NCBI GenBank assembly: GCA_902729315.2
Contig: LR746272.1
Coordinates: 4,843,037-4,907,036, forward strand
Origin: Spirodela intermedia
Lineage: Eukaryota; Streptophyta; Magnoliopsida; Alismatales; Araceae
DNA: 64,000 bases
Direction of reading: 5' to 3'
The notes under the pieces were generated by a model that was given only the letters and a program-made list of their open reading frames with translations, did not search any database and was not told the origin of the DNA. Both the position numbers and the translations under genes were made by a program. Positions 10,716 through 22,195 of the stretch are shown piece after piece. The stretch's first letter is position 1. Each line of letters begins with the position of its first letter.

Positions 10716-11764
10716 GAGAGATTGCTCGATATGTATACCGAAAGAAGTACAGGCAGAGGCATCCTGCGAGTGGTGGATGATATTTTTGTTATTATTATTT
10801 TTCCTTATGGACCGGAGCGCGACTTCGTAAGCCGCGGTATTGAGGGAACCAAATCGTCGACCGTAATTCCGGAAAAGGCGACAAACATTCCTGCAACCCT
10901 GAGGAAACCACGGAAGAGTTCTGTCTAACCACCATGCACTCTCCAGTTCTTTCACCGTTCAAGTAAAACGAGTTACAAATGAAGTTAATTACATCGGAAT
11001 CACGTCGTCCTTCATTCTTTTATCAGCCTACCAAAGCTAACCTTACCTACACTTCTCGGCCCTCTGGCCTGACTCTCCGCTGTCAATGTTGGATTGGATC
11101 TTGGGACAAGCCGTAAGGGCCGGGTTTTCAGTGAGTCTGGATTTGGAAATCATGTCCAGGTATCAAATCAGATCGGAACCAATGATTTTCTGTAGTGGCT
11201 TGTACTTTGAAGGTCAAGAGTAGAAGCCAGCAATTCCATTCTACAGCGCATATCGGCACATGGCACATCGTTTTTCCTTCCTAACCATTTTCCTTCCCAC
11301 CACGCCGTCCCTTAATGTGACTTTCTATCCACGCACCAACTCCGCGTTCGCATTTTTCAACCGTCGATAGATACTTTGACCTAGAAAAGAGCGATGCTGG
11401 GTTTTTTTTAAAATATTACTTTTACTATAAGGAAGTGCTCATGTCAAAAGTTAATATCCAAGTTGAAGGTAAGTGGTCTATTTCTGACTTGTCTAGTGAA
11501 CTGATCTACCTTAACTAGCTGTAGGTGGTTGAGGATTATTGAAGACTAAAATAAGTAGTTCACCTTATTAATGGCCTTTTAGGTTGTTATCACTGTAGCT
11601 GTCGTTACAGCAGTTTGATGTATGCTTATAAGAGACGGGTGTGTCTCAATATCATTTATCTGGACTCTTTGAATCATTTCTCCTCAATAAGATTCTTTCT
11701 CAAAGTTTTGCTCATCCTTCTCGTATTTCTTGCCTTGAATCTGAGTGATTCAGATTCTACAACA

Positions 11765-13115
11765 GGTAGGCGCGGGTGTATATAGATCAAATATATGTAA
11801 TGAAAGAGAAAGGCGGACTTCGTGCTTCCGACCTTGTGCGTGGGAACGGAGACCAGAGACGAAGACTGTTGGGAAGTCGTTTTCTACTCAAATAGTTTTT
11901 CACATTTGAGGAAGTGCGAGCCATTGTGATAAGCAAGCGATCACCCACCAGCCGCGGGTGGAAGACCTCGTGGGGGCAGTACTTTCGTCCGGTTGCGCAG
12001 GTTATTTGCTTTTATATTCACAGACCGTTTAGAAAAGGAATCGGACGTTCCATAATTTATAGAAAGAATATGTGACAGACTCTAACGTGAAGGTTCCCCT
12101 GATGGACCACGCCTAATAATGAAGACGGTAGCCGTTCACTGGGCATCCGGCCTCCAGAATGGGAGGTTAACAAGGATTATTTTACGCTATCCGTAAGCTT
12201 GAGGGATCCCATGTCCGATTCTTCCAGCGATGATGTCATCAAATTTCGTTTCTTCAGAGAGGTGCAAATATCTGCTGGCAGAGGGAGGGAGGGGGAGAGA
12301 CGGAGAGAGAGAGAGAGAGAGTTGGGTTGTTGGATAAATAGAGAGAAGTACAGGCAGAGGCATCTTGCAAATGGTAGATTCTACTATCATTGTTTATTTT
12401 CCTTGTGAATGAAACCGGACCGCGACTTCGAGCCCCGCAGTGTCGAGAGAATCAAATCGTTGACCGTAATTCCGGAAAAGGGTACAAACATTCTTGACGG
12501 CACCATGGAAGACATCTGTCTAAGCTACCACCGAGTCTCCAATTCTTTCACTTTTCAACTACAATTAGTTACAAACGAAGTTTACAACGTCTACATCACG
12601 TCATCAATCTTTCTTTTATCAGCCTTCCCAAGCAAATCTCACCTACACTGTTCGGCCCTCTGACCTGACTCGCGGTTGTCAATGTTTAATTAGATCGTGC
12701 GACAAGTCGAAAGTATTTTCAACGTATCAGGCGCATGTATCAAGAAAGATCGGAACATATGATTTTCCGTAGTTGCTCGTGCTTTGGAGGTCTGGTCCAG
12801 AGGCAAGCAATTCTATTCACCAAGACATACAGCCTCATGGCACCTCACAGCCCCCTTCTAACCCGGTTCCTTCACACCATTTCCGTCCCTGCACTCCCCT
12901 GTCTATCCACTCGCCAACTACGTGCACCCGTTTATCAACCATCCATAACCGCTTTGACCAGCGATATGCTGGATTTTTTCTTTTAATTTTATTGTTACTG
13001 TTGGCAAGTGCCATTGTGAAAAGCTTATGTACACGTGGAAGATTACAAGTATATTCAAGCCTTGTCCTGAAGTGTTGATCTACGTTATTTAATGTCTGGT
13101 GGCGGAGGATTATTG
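11765..13115 (+). repeat. Diverged direct copy of 9646-11550
   Basis: Starting with an AGGTAGGCGCGGGTGT word matching AGGTAAGCGTGGGTGT at 9648, the sequence follows the decarboxylase 3' flank in order. It includes the GGGAACGGAGACCAGAGA block, GAAGACGG-AGCC, a GA tract, GACCGTAATTCCGGAAAAG, CTTTTATCAGCCT and finally GGAGGATTATTGAAGA. Many substitutions and indels make it clearly older than the arm-to-arm duplication. Confidence 0.8.
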
Positions 13116-13267
13116 AAGAATCAAAACCGTAAACGGAGTGGGTGAATTAGAGCAACTGTCGGGGTAGTGCGGCCCTTCACAAAGGCGAGAAGGGGGGTTT
13201 GTCGCCACTTAGACCCATTTCCACATAGGATGAAGTAAATGGCTCCACCACTCAACGACACCAAACC

Positions 13268-13450
13268 GAGATAGCGAGAGATCGGATATTCTCAAAGAGA
13301 AGGGATTGCCTCGAATCACAAGGGCAGTCTCATATCAGAACTTTCGACACTCGAGACGCATTTTAGTCCATTAAAGGCGACTGTTCTTCTAATATCGGGT
13401 TCTTAAAAGAGGTCTCCCCAATCTACTGGCCGCCGTGGACTAAAGTGATC
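13268..13450 (+). repeat. Copy of the repeat at 1684-1870
   Basis: Shares long words such as TTCTAATATCGGGTTCTTAAAAGAGGTCT's component parts with 1684-1870. This copy keeps CpG sites where the other has TG or CA, so the other is more decayed. Function unknown. Confidence 0.6.
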
Positions 13451-13559
13451 AGAGTCGGTGTACTGGATTATATGACAAGGTCGTCGTTCGCGCGTGGGAG
13501 TGTGGACATTACTGGATGGGACAGTGTGTGTCGGCTTGTGAACCTACCGAGGACCGTTT

Positions 13560-13770
13560 ATGAATAATTTTCTCTGAATCGTTCGGCGTAAGAAGACCCG
13601 AATTGGGGCCGTCGAGAAATGCATGTCGACACTGGCTGAAGAGAGATTTGCGCTGTCCTACTACCGTGCGATGTGGGCGAACATAGACACATTTTTTTTA
13701 GACTGAACGAATGTGAAGGCGTGTAAGCATATGGTTTACATCGTCATTATGTTCATAATTGATTCAATTT
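13560..13770 (+). repeat. Diverged direct copy of the sequence just downstream of the decarboxylase stop
   Basis: Matches about 8950-9110: GAGAGATTT-CGCTGTC, TACT-CTGTGCGATGTGGGC-type words, the T-run, AAGGCGT-TAAGCATATGGTTT. No decarboxylase exon remains next to it here, so only the 3' flank survives of this older copy. Confidence 0.75.
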
Positions 13771-13797
13771 TACAGGTATTCCCACCGCTCTCTGTCG

Positions 13798-13830
13798 CTC
13801 TCTATCTCTCTCTCTCTCTCTCTCTCTGTT
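13798..13830. repeat. CT microsatellite
   Basis: TCTCTC run in the spacer. The open frame crossing it yields a Leu-Ser run and is not a gene. Confidence 0.85.
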
Positions 13831-14859
13831 TCTGTCTTGTGTCTGTATTCAGACCATGTTCTGCTGTGTTTTTGTGTGGCACACACTTTCTTTCTAGTCT
13901 CTCTCTTTCGCAACCTGGCGCGCATGTATCCTATTTCTCGGGCACGCACGGGTTCTGGTCAACCTATTCCCGGAGTAGCTTTGTCTCTCTCTAAAAATTC
14001 AAGACCTTTCCGCGACCGGTTACTTTCCGAGATCGCGAGGAAGTCGGAAGGAAGCAACGCCCATAGTTTAAAACTGATACGCCCCCATGTGTTCGCGCCG
14101 CCGGGGATCTTCCGCCCTGGCGGCGGGAACGACGCGTCCTATAAACAGAGACTTGAGAGTTATTTTTTTTCTGTGAACTTGCCGACCAAAATGACGGCGG
14201 CTATGTGACGAGGCTGGGGTCTACACAGCTCCGTGGCGGAAAGGACTCGCGAGGGTTGTGGAGCGGGATCACGGTCAGGGGAAAATGGGGACAGCTGGCA
14301 AGAGATCGAAGAGAGTAGGATGGGATGATGGGGACAAAGGGTCAAAGGGAAAAGAAAAACGAAGCATCCTTCCGAGACCTCTTCAAATGCCCTTATTATA
14401 CTTACGATCTGGATGTTGTAACCCAATCAATGATACTAGGGTCGGCCTGTAATAAATACTGCACGTGCCCTGACTGATTAACAATCTTGAATGCATGTTT
14501 GAAGAGTCGTACGACTTATTTACTAAATTATGTCATCTCTACGGTCTTATCACTTGAAATATGCGGTCTTAATGGTGAATAATGCGCAACGATAGCGCGC
14601 CGTTTTGGCATAGATGACTTCAAATACAGTTTTTGCTGAAATACTAACCCTCGTGCGTGACTTTGTAGTAGTTCTCAACGGTAAACCATTTGATCAAACG
14701 TATGTGAACACAATATTTTATTCTTATGCTGGGAATCATTGGACTAGATGTATGCATTTCACCGAGAACAAACTCGGCCCTAGAGAACGGCGAACCTGAC
14801 GTTCGCCGTCCCCTTAAGACCCAGACGTGTCCTCACCGTCAGGCGTGGCCTGTCATGTT

Positions 14860-15250
14860 CGATAAACATCGCCGCCAGCTAGCACAAGAAGAGAAAGAAG
14901 ATGGTGAGAGAGATAATCCAACACTGCGATTCCCCCACACCGAACCTTTCAACTTTGTACGGCAACTACCCCCACTCCTCGCTCACCCGACTTCACCGAC
15001 TGAGTCGCTGATGTATTTGTGAAATTCCAACTCGCCGTTCTGCTAAGATAACCTCACCAGCGGACTTTTGCCTACAGAAAATGGTTTTCCTGATGAGGCT
15101 CTCATTGCTGGTGTGCCTGATTGCGCAAACAAATCGGGACACTGTCGATAATGGTTTGGAGGTATCATGCTAAGAGCCTTTCGAGATGAATCACTTTTCT
15201 CGTTTGGGTGCACAAAGTAGAAATTACCTATAACACTCTCCCACTCAACA
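14860..15250 (-). repeat. Diverged inverted copy of about 9180-9520
   Basis: This stretch follows the right arm (about 18340-18660) in the same direction, hence is inverted relative to the left arm. Shared words include the GAACCTTTCAACTTTGTACGG-like block against AGCTTCAAACTTTCTACGG, ACCGACTGA and GTTTGGGTGCACAA. It ends at a CA tract exactly where the arm has its TG/GA tract. Confidence 0.7.
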
Positions 15251-15488
15251 CACACACACACGCGCACACACACACACACATACGCATACACTCACACACG
15301 CGCGCATACACATACATACACACACACGCGCACACACGCACACACACACGCACACACACACACACGCACACACGCACACACACACACACGCACACACACA
15401 CACACACGCACACACACACACAGAGACACACACACGCACACGCACGCACACACACACACAGACAGACACGCACACATGCACACACACT
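15249..15488. repeat. Long CA-rich microsatellite
   Basis: About 240 bp of CA repeats with scattered CG and TA steps and a few GA interruptions. Open frames on both strands here give Thr-His or Cys-Val runs and are artefacts of the repeat. Confidence 0.95.
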
Positions 15489-15855
15489 GTCCGTCTTCGT
15501 GCATGCAATTCGTGAAAGTGTACGATTTAATTTAGATTCCATAGTTCTCCAGGGATGGAAAGAATGTGTCTTGTACTTTCTTAAGCTCATGGGGGGAGTT
15601 TGGGATGAGCTATCCTTACTAGGGCAAGGGGGTAACAAGCTTCTTGTTCCCTTCGTGCGAAGTATCCTTCCTCTACAGTTATTGTCATGCAGGGTTCTGC
15701 ACTTCTGTAACTCTCTCTCGTTCCGTATCTCCGATGTTTATTGTTGGCTGGTGAAGTCCCTTAGCTCATCTTATGTGAAGATTGGTCGAATTGTCAACCC
15801 CTCCTCATCTCCACTTCCTTTGTAAATGACAGAACTGCTATATTCGAGATGGGTG

Positions 15856-16251
15856 TGTTGAAATTAATCTCAATTTGGATAATTACACATGAATTATATA
15901 TTATAAGGTTATCATTGAATTAATCTCATTTAAGTGATTCATAGAGGTTTAAGTACTTGATATGACGGCATCTTTCATAAGTATAAACATACATCTAAAT
16001 ATATGTAGAGATCAGATCTTATTCTAATTTTATGATGGGTAAATTGAAAAAGTATATCAAAACATAAAGCACCTCTTGTCTATAAATAAGGGGTCAGGGT
16101 CCTTGGAGCATCTCATCTTTCTTTGAGGAAGTAATTAGATAATTCCTTTGTGTTAGTCCAAAAGGCCAACCTCATTCTTGAGGTTCAATAGATTGATGTA
16201 TGATTTCTAATCCATTCTCATTTAATTTTATCATTCTCCATTATCTCAACA
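15856..16251 (+). mobile_element. Candidate solo LTR (about 396 bp)
   Basis: Begins TGTTGAAATTAATC and ends TTATCTCAACA, so it has TGTTGA/TCAACA inverted ends, AT-rich sequence and a CTATAAATAAGG TATA-like box near 16080, as in Ty1/copia LTRs. The flanking 5-mers (GGGTG and CTAGA) do not match, so a target duplication is not shown. It ends 17 bp before the right arm starts. Confidence 0.5.
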
Positions 16252-17191
16252 CTAGATCCTTCATTTCCAATAAGGTGAACTACTTATTTTAGTCTTCAAT
16301 AATCCTCAACCACCTACAGCTAGTTAAGGTAGATCAGATCACTAGACAAGTCAGAAATAGACCACTTACCTTCAACTTGGATATTAACTTTTGACATGAG
16401 CACTTCCTTATAGTAAAAGTAATATTTTTTAAAAAACCCAGCATCGCTCTTTTCTAGGTCAAAGTAGCTATCGACGGTTGAAAACTGCGAACGCGGAGTT
16501 GGTGCGTAGATAGGAAGCCACATTAAGGGACGGAGTGGTGGGAAGGAAAATGGTTAGGAAGGAAAAACGATGTGCCATGTGCCGATATGCGCTGTAGAAT
16601 GGAATTGCTGGCTTCTACTCTTGACCTTCAAAGTACAAGCCACTACAGAAAATCATTGGTTCCGATCTGATTTGATACCTGGACATGATTTCCAAATCCA
16701 GACTCACTGAAAACCCGGCCCTTACGGCTTGTCCCAAGATCCAATCCAACATTGACAGCGGAGAGTCAGGCCAGAGGGCCGAGAAGTGTAGGTAAGGTTA
16801 GCTTTGGTAGGCTGATAAAAGAATGAAGGACGACGTGATTCCGATGTAATTAACTTCATTTGTAACTCGTTTTACTTGAACGGTGAAAGAACTGGAGAGT
16901 GCATGGTGGTTAGACAGAACTCTTCCGTGGTTTCCTCAGGGTTGCAGGAATGTTTGTCGCCTTTTCCGGAATTACGGTCGACGATTTGGTTCCCTCAATA
17001 CCGCGGCTTACGAAGTCGCGCTCCGGTCCATAAGGAAAAATAATAATAACAAAAATATCATCCACCACTCGCAGGATGCCTCTGCCTGTACTTCTTTCGG
17101 TATACATATCGAGCAATCTCTCCCTCTCTCTCTCTCTCTTCCTCTACCCCTCTTACCCCGGTCTCCACATCTGCATAGAAAAGGCCAGCAC

Positions 17192-17225
<34 letters not shown>

Positions 17226-18642
17226 CGCTCTCGTTCTCCTCTCCCAGTTGACCCTAGGCATCAGTTCGCACAAACCGTCAGAGTGATTCGTCTGGTGTAT
17301 GCTACCGAAAGGGTGTATACCGGCGAAAAAGTCGAGCTGATTATATCAGAATTGGTACAAACTCAAGTGTCTATGAAACGACAAACATTTGCTAAGAAAA
17401 TTGATAAATTATTTTTCGTGTACAATCGAAAGGTACATTAAGACTGGAAAAAAACTGTTTTCTGACACTTGTTATAGGATATTTTTAAAATTACGAGAAA
17501 GCTTCCGTGAGTTTCTCGTATAGATCAATCAATTTTTCTTAATATGCCGACCATCTACTGGGCAAACTCTGAAACCCACGTCAGCAAATGATATAGACCA
17601 GGCAAATGAAAACCTCCATCTGAACCATGATATGTTAGCAAGGCAAATGAAAGGTAGCATAGCATGATAAATCTACCCACCGCCGATCATTCTGTACAAC
17701 GCTCACCCTACCTCCATACGCCCCTCGCGTTTCCCCCCCCACGCCCTCCCCCTCTACTTTCCTAAGCCTTTTTGGATTGTCTGGTTTAGCATTTGGGTGA
17801 AAAATATCTGATGACTTCAGCAGCGCTCGAATAATATGGGAGCCCTAAGGTTTATCAATAGAGAAAACTGATCCTTCGTTGATGTCGCCTTCCTGTCTCC
17901 GCGTGCCCAGTCAATGGCTGCCGTCTTCATTATTACGCGTGTGGCTTCATGAGAACCTTCAGAACCGAGACGACAGTAACGCCGCCGCCACGAGGTCTCG
18001 CAGCCGCGGCAGGTGGGTAAATGTTTCCTTATGACAATGGCTCGCGCTTCTTTGACTGGGAAACAACAATTTGAGTACAAAACGACTTCCAAAACTCGGC
18101 TTCTCTGGTCTCCGTTCCCGCGCACGAGATCGGAACTAAAATATCCGTTTTTCTCGTCCAATACATGCATAAATATCTACACACCCACGCTTACCTGTGC
18201 CCTCCCTTTCAACAAAGTTGCAACTCGTTATCTCTCTCTCTCTCAACGACGAAGTTGGCGCTCATCGTCCGCCCAACACGCAGGCGAGCCCCCACTTCCA
18301 GGCCTCCTCAACGACGTTAAATAGACTTGTCCTCCAGATGGGACAACTGCACGAAGAACATGCTGAAAGAAATGATCCAGAACAACGATTCTCCAGCACC
18401 GAAGCTTCAAACTTTCTACGGGAATTACCCTGACTCAAGCCACCCCATTTGCATCGAGGTCACCCGATTACGCCGACTGATCCGAAGAGCATTTGTAAAG
18501 TGCAAATCGTCCATTTTGTTAACACACCATTGTAGCGTTTCCGTTCAGGAAATGGCTTTTCTCGTGATCCTCCCCTTTCAGAGGAATCAGTTTTCTGATT
18601 TGGGTGCACAAGTAAGAATCACCTGCAAGTCCGTTTTTCCCG

Positions 18643-18674
<32 letters not shown>

Positions 18675-18979
18675 ACACACACACACACACATTATCCGGT
18701 ACTTGCAAGGGGAAAAACAGTATTGAATTGAAAATTATCCGGTAATTATGGACAAAACCATATGCTCATACGCCTTTACACCCGTTGAATCTAAAAAAAT
18801 GTGTGTACGTCTGCCCACATCGCACAGTAGTACGACAGCGGAAATCTCTCCTCAGGCAGCGTCCACATGGATTTTTATCGATCCTTGAGGTCGACTCATT
18901 GCAAGCCTTTGGCGACGGTCCCATCCAGGGTTTTGCAAGGTCGAACCGTGGATAAAAACTCGGCCGTAACAACGCGGGA

Positions 18980-20635
18980 TCACTGGGCTGCTTCCCAGGC
19001 GGCGTCGGCTTTGGCCCGGAAGAGCTCCCAGGCCGCCTTGACGTGCCGCTCCTCGGTCAGCGTAGTGCCCACCGCGAAGCGGATGACGTAGATCCCGCCG
19101 ATGACCGTATGAGTGGCGTAGATCCCGCCGCTGTTGTTCACCTCCTCCAGCAGCCTTCGGTTCGCTGCGTCCGCCTCCGCCTCGCCGTCCGCACCGGCGC
19201 GGCGCGGCCGCATGCGGAAGCAGACGAGAGCGAACCGCCGCGGGACGACGACCTCGAACCGGGTGTCGGCGGCGACCATCTCCTCGAAGCCCCGGGCCAT
19301 CCGGACGTCGCTCCGGATGTGCGACTGCAGGTTCGCGGTGCCGTAGCACCTCATCACCATGAACAGCTTCAGTGCTCTGAACCGCCGGCCGGTGCCGATC
19401 TGTTGGCAGAAGAAAAGAGGTCAGACTTTAGATGTGAGCTACGTTGGAAGGGGAGATACGGAGATTTGAATCGGGAATCGATGGGAATTCCCGCAGAACA
19501 CGGAGTTTTTCGCTGTTGGAGAGCGGTGAGGGAAGGAAGAGGGCCGTACCTGCCAGTCCTTGTAGTCGACGACGAGCCCGGACTCGGTGGCGCGGTTCTT
19601 GAGGTACTCGGGATCCGTGGAGAGCGAGGTGGTGAGCCGGGCGCGGTCCCGCACCCAGAGGCAGCAGCAGTCGAGCCCCGTGAGCAGCCACTTGTGGGGG
19701 CTCATGCTGATGGAGTCGACCCGGTCGACCCCGTCCAGATGGTGGCGGAACTCGGGGCAGACGCAGGCGCTGCCCGCGTACGCCGCGTCGACGTGCACCC
19801 AGGCGCCGAAGCGGCCGGCCACCTCGGCCAGCTGCGCCACCGGGTCGACGGCGGTGGAGGAGGTGGTGCCGACCGTGGCGCACACGTAGGCGGGGAGCAG
19901 GCCGGCCGCCGCGTCAGCCTCCATGGCGGCCCGCAGCGAGTCGGGTCGAAGCGAGAACAAGTCTTCCCGGGCCGTGGGAATGATCCGGATGTTGGCGGGT
20001 GCGATGCCGGCGATCTTGCAGGCCTTGGCGAAGGTGGAGTGGGTCTGGTCGGAGGCGTAGACCACGAGCTTGTCGGCGCCGTCGTGGCCGGCGCGCTCCA
20101 GCACCATCTTCCGGGCCGCCACCAGGGTGCACAGCACGGCCTCGCTGGTGGTGGCCTGGAGCACCCCGCCGCCGCCGGCGGAGAAGAGGAAGCCCTTGGG
20201 GAGTCGGATCAGCTGGGCCAGCCAGTCCAACGTGAGGCTCTCCAGCTCGGTGACGGCGGGCGAGGAGAGCCAGTTGAAGGCCACGGGGTTGAGGGCGGAG
20301 GCCAGCAGGTCGCCGCACAGGGCGGCGGACGACAGCGTGGCGGGGAAGTAGGCGAAGAAGTTGGGGTTGGTCCAGTGGGTCATGCCGGGGAGGACGGTGG
20401 CCTGGACCTCGCTCAGCACTTTGGCGAACGGCATGGGCTGGGCGGAGGGGGTCTCGGGGAGGAGACGGCGGAGATAGCCGGGCTCCACCTGGGGGACGAC
20501 GGGGTGGCTCTCGATGCCCTTGTAGTACTCGCAGATGAATTCGACGGTCTGATGGGCCTGCTGCCGGAAATCGTCGATATCCAGAGGGCTGAACCCTCTG
20601 GGAGACGCGATGCAGTTAGCGTCGAGGCTTCCCAT
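18980..20635 (-). CDS. Aromatic L-amino acid decarboxylase, copy 2
   Basis: Reverse-strand twin of the gene at 7205-8860. Exon 1 is 20635-19550, the intron 19549-19400 (150 bp, GT to AG) and exon 2 19399-18980. The compared translations of both exons are identical to copy 1, 501 residues, with Lys315, Asp283, His199 and Tyr358 all kept. The only difference noticed in the gene body is one intron base (near 19441). The two genes point at each other with their 3' ends about 10.1 kb apart. Because about 400 bp of upstream sequence is also duplicated, both should share core-promoter behaviour, although distal sequence differs beyond 21035. Identity this high means either a recent event, continuing gene conversion or an assembly artefact. 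Confidence 0.95.
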
Positions 20636-20763
20636 CTCTACTCCTCACGGGAGGGAGAGCCTCTGGACAACTGTCTGGGAAATGGTGTGGGAGAGACAGG
20701 GAGGTATAGAGCGACCAGGGATGGAACGCTGGGGTTGTGACTTCAGCGCTGGACGAAGGCTGC

Positions 20764-20771
20764 CTTAAATA
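20764..20771 (-). promoter_or_regulatory. TATA box of decarboxylase copy 2
   Basis: TATTTAAG on the minus strand, the mirror of the element at 7069-7076 and at the same distance from the ATG at 20635. Confidence 0.6.
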
Positions 20772-21035
20772 GGGAGAATCGTGTAGAAGACTCAGTATCG
20801 ACGAAACAGCAAGGTTTGACTCGGAGCACAGGAGGTGCCGGACTCCTTCTTGGTGGTGAGCAGCCGCCAAGACTCGTCTGCATGGTAGGATGGTAGGTAT
20901 CGACGGCTTATTTTTTTCCTTATCAATAGACCTATTTGCGCCAGGCAGCTTCCTATGGCGGCGTCGCATGAAGACCGGGTGGTTGGTGACCGGAAGCGTC
21001 GGCTTCACCTGGTCCTCTGGCGTGCTGATTGGCCT

Positions 21036-21830
21036 CGTTGAAGTTAGAGGTGTGCTGATTGGCCCGTTCGCTTGTACTGCGCAGGTTCTTCTGTCCCTGG
21101 TTGATTCGTATTCGACGTCCCGAGTTGGACGTCACTATCCGCCACAATATGAACGTGCCTCTTTTGGTACATAAAATGGGGGCGACGAGTCAATAATCGG
21201 TCAAAATAGTGGTGGTTGAGAGACATTGACGGCTACTCTCTGACGAGAAGGGGATTGCCTACAAAGTTACTTCCACACCATTCCTGTATCCCTGCAGCCT
21301 CGTTTACTTAACAAAATATCTTCACGCAATATTCGACTGGGGAAATTATGTCAGGAATAACGGAGTTCTACGTGTGAACAACGGTAGGTTTTGTTTTCTT
21401 ATCGCCGTCACTGGGGCGTCCTCATCGGATTTATGGATCAGCCCGAAATCAGACATCGGCTGCCAGTCTTAACGAAGGCACCACCGGAAGAAGATTTACG
21501 TAATTTTGTGCCGGCATCTCGGAATCATTTCTCAAAAATTGACAAGGTAAGCCCCGGTTTTCTCGACTCCGACCGGTTATATCCCGGTGCGCGTCAGCTG
21601 TCAGGTCCCACGAACGCATTACAATATTTCTAGAACCAACCCGACGAGGAAAGGAGTAGTCGAGATGAAGACCGACCAAGCGTGAGAGACAGAAGAGAGA
21701 GAGAGAGAGAGAGAGAACGAGCTACAACTTTGTTGAAAGGGAGGGCACAGGTAGGCGTGGGTGTGTAGATATGTTAGTATTTAATGCAAGAAGAGTATAT
21801 TGTTCCGTCCTTAGTGCGCCAAAACGGGGG
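21036..21830. other. Flank of the right arm, mosaic of repeat pieces
   Basis: No gene recognised. A short tandem echo, GTGCTGATTGGCC, straddles the arm end. Positions 21415-21490 resemble 5760-5830. Positions 21690-21780 (GA tract, then AACTTTGTTGAAAGGGAGGG and GGCGTGGGTGTGTAGATAT) closely match 9596-9670 in the left arm, in the same orientation. Confidence 0.6.
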
Positions 21831-22013
21831 CTGGCCCACATGAGGTAGTTAAGTGTTATAAATACTCTCTCTCCTCATGAACATAAGTTATGACGTTTCA
21901 TGGTTTTTAGGGTTTTGGTGTGTGAGAAATCTATTTTTCTCTCTCTTCCTCGATCATTTTTTCCACAAAATGAACATATTATCTCCAAGATTTCCTCCCA
22001 TTATTTTCTTTTA
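21831..22013 (+). mobile_element. Probable end of a Ty1/copia LTR
   Basis: AT-rich sequence with a TTATAAATAC TATA-like box near 21855, lying directly upstream of a tRNA-iMet type primer site and a copia gag. Its 5' boundary was not found. Confidence 0.4.
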
Positions 22014-22015
22014 AG

Positions 22016-22028
22016 TGGTATCAAAGCC
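22016..22028 (+). promoter_or_regulatory. Primer binding site, initiator Met tRNA type
   Basis: TGGTATCAAAGCC is one base off the standard plant sequence TGGTATCAGAGC that pairs with the 3' end of initiator tRNA-Met. It sits just upstream of the gag relic. Confidence 0.7.
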
Positions 22029-22195
22029 AAATTCGTGTATTGGGCATTTGTCATCCATGGAAAGCACAGCAACGTCCAAGGAGAAAAAAATTAAAGGTTG
22101 GCGAAGTTTTTTTGAGAGTTTTGAACATTTCTTGCCATAGCAAAGAGTTTGAAGTTTCAAATCAAAGTTTAAGTGAAGAGGTATTGCGATTGTCC

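Larger units (their letters stand above)
6805..11569 (+). repeat. Left arm of a 4.77-kb inverted repeat carrying a decarboxylase gene
   Basis: Each position x here matches the complement of position 27840-x (27838-x after a 2-bp length change in a GA tract near 10.63 kb). Matching begins at AGGCCAATC (6805, partner 21035) and ends at CACCTTATT (11569, partner 16269). It holds promoter, both exons, the intron and about 2.7 kb of 3' flank. Differences seen are A/G at 6814, C/T in the intron near 8400, the GA tract, and a cluster of about nine in roughly 11310-11510. Confidence 0.95.
8861..11569. other. 3' flank of decarboxylase copy 1, no further gene recognised
   Basis: About 2.7 kb of single-copy-like sequence within the repeat arm. 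Open frames of 100-135 codons occur, but they run through GA/CT microsatellites giving Leu-Ser or Arg-Glu runs, and none shows a recognisable domain. Pieces of this flank recur diverged in the spacer (11765-13115, 13560-13770, 14860-15250) and beyond the right arm (21690-21780). Confidence 0.6.
11570..16268. other. Spacer between the inverted repeat arms
   Basis: A 4.7-kb spacer made largely of old, diverged pieces of the same duplication unit plus microsatellites and a candidate solo LTR. I recognise no intact gene. The part not covered by the entries below (13116-13267, 13451-13559, 13840-14860, 15490-15855) shows nothing I can name. A TATA-like CTATAAACAG near 14138 precedes only a five-codon frame. 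Confidence 0.7.
16269..21035 (-). repeat. Right arm of the 4.77-kb inverted repeat carrying decarboxylase copy 2
   Basis: Reverse complement of 6805-11569, nearly identical over the outer 4.5 kb. The innermost part (about 16330-16530) carries a cluster of about nine substitutions against the left arm. Outside the arm, after 21035, the sequence bears no relation to that left of 6805. Confidence 0.95.

Noticed and set aside
10554-10955. 133-codon frame with a Leu-Ser run, duplicated at 16883-17251
   Set aside because: It runs through CT/GA microsatellites, its end shifts with repeat length between the arms, and no domain is recognisable.
11585-11764. Possible short LTR (TGTTATCAC ... CTACAACA) right after the left arm
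   Set aside because: The ends look LTR-like, but the flanking 5-mers differ and no partner copy was found in the window.
15208-15825. Open frames on both strands rich in Thr-His or Cys-Val
   Set aside because: They are direct translations of the CA microsatellite.
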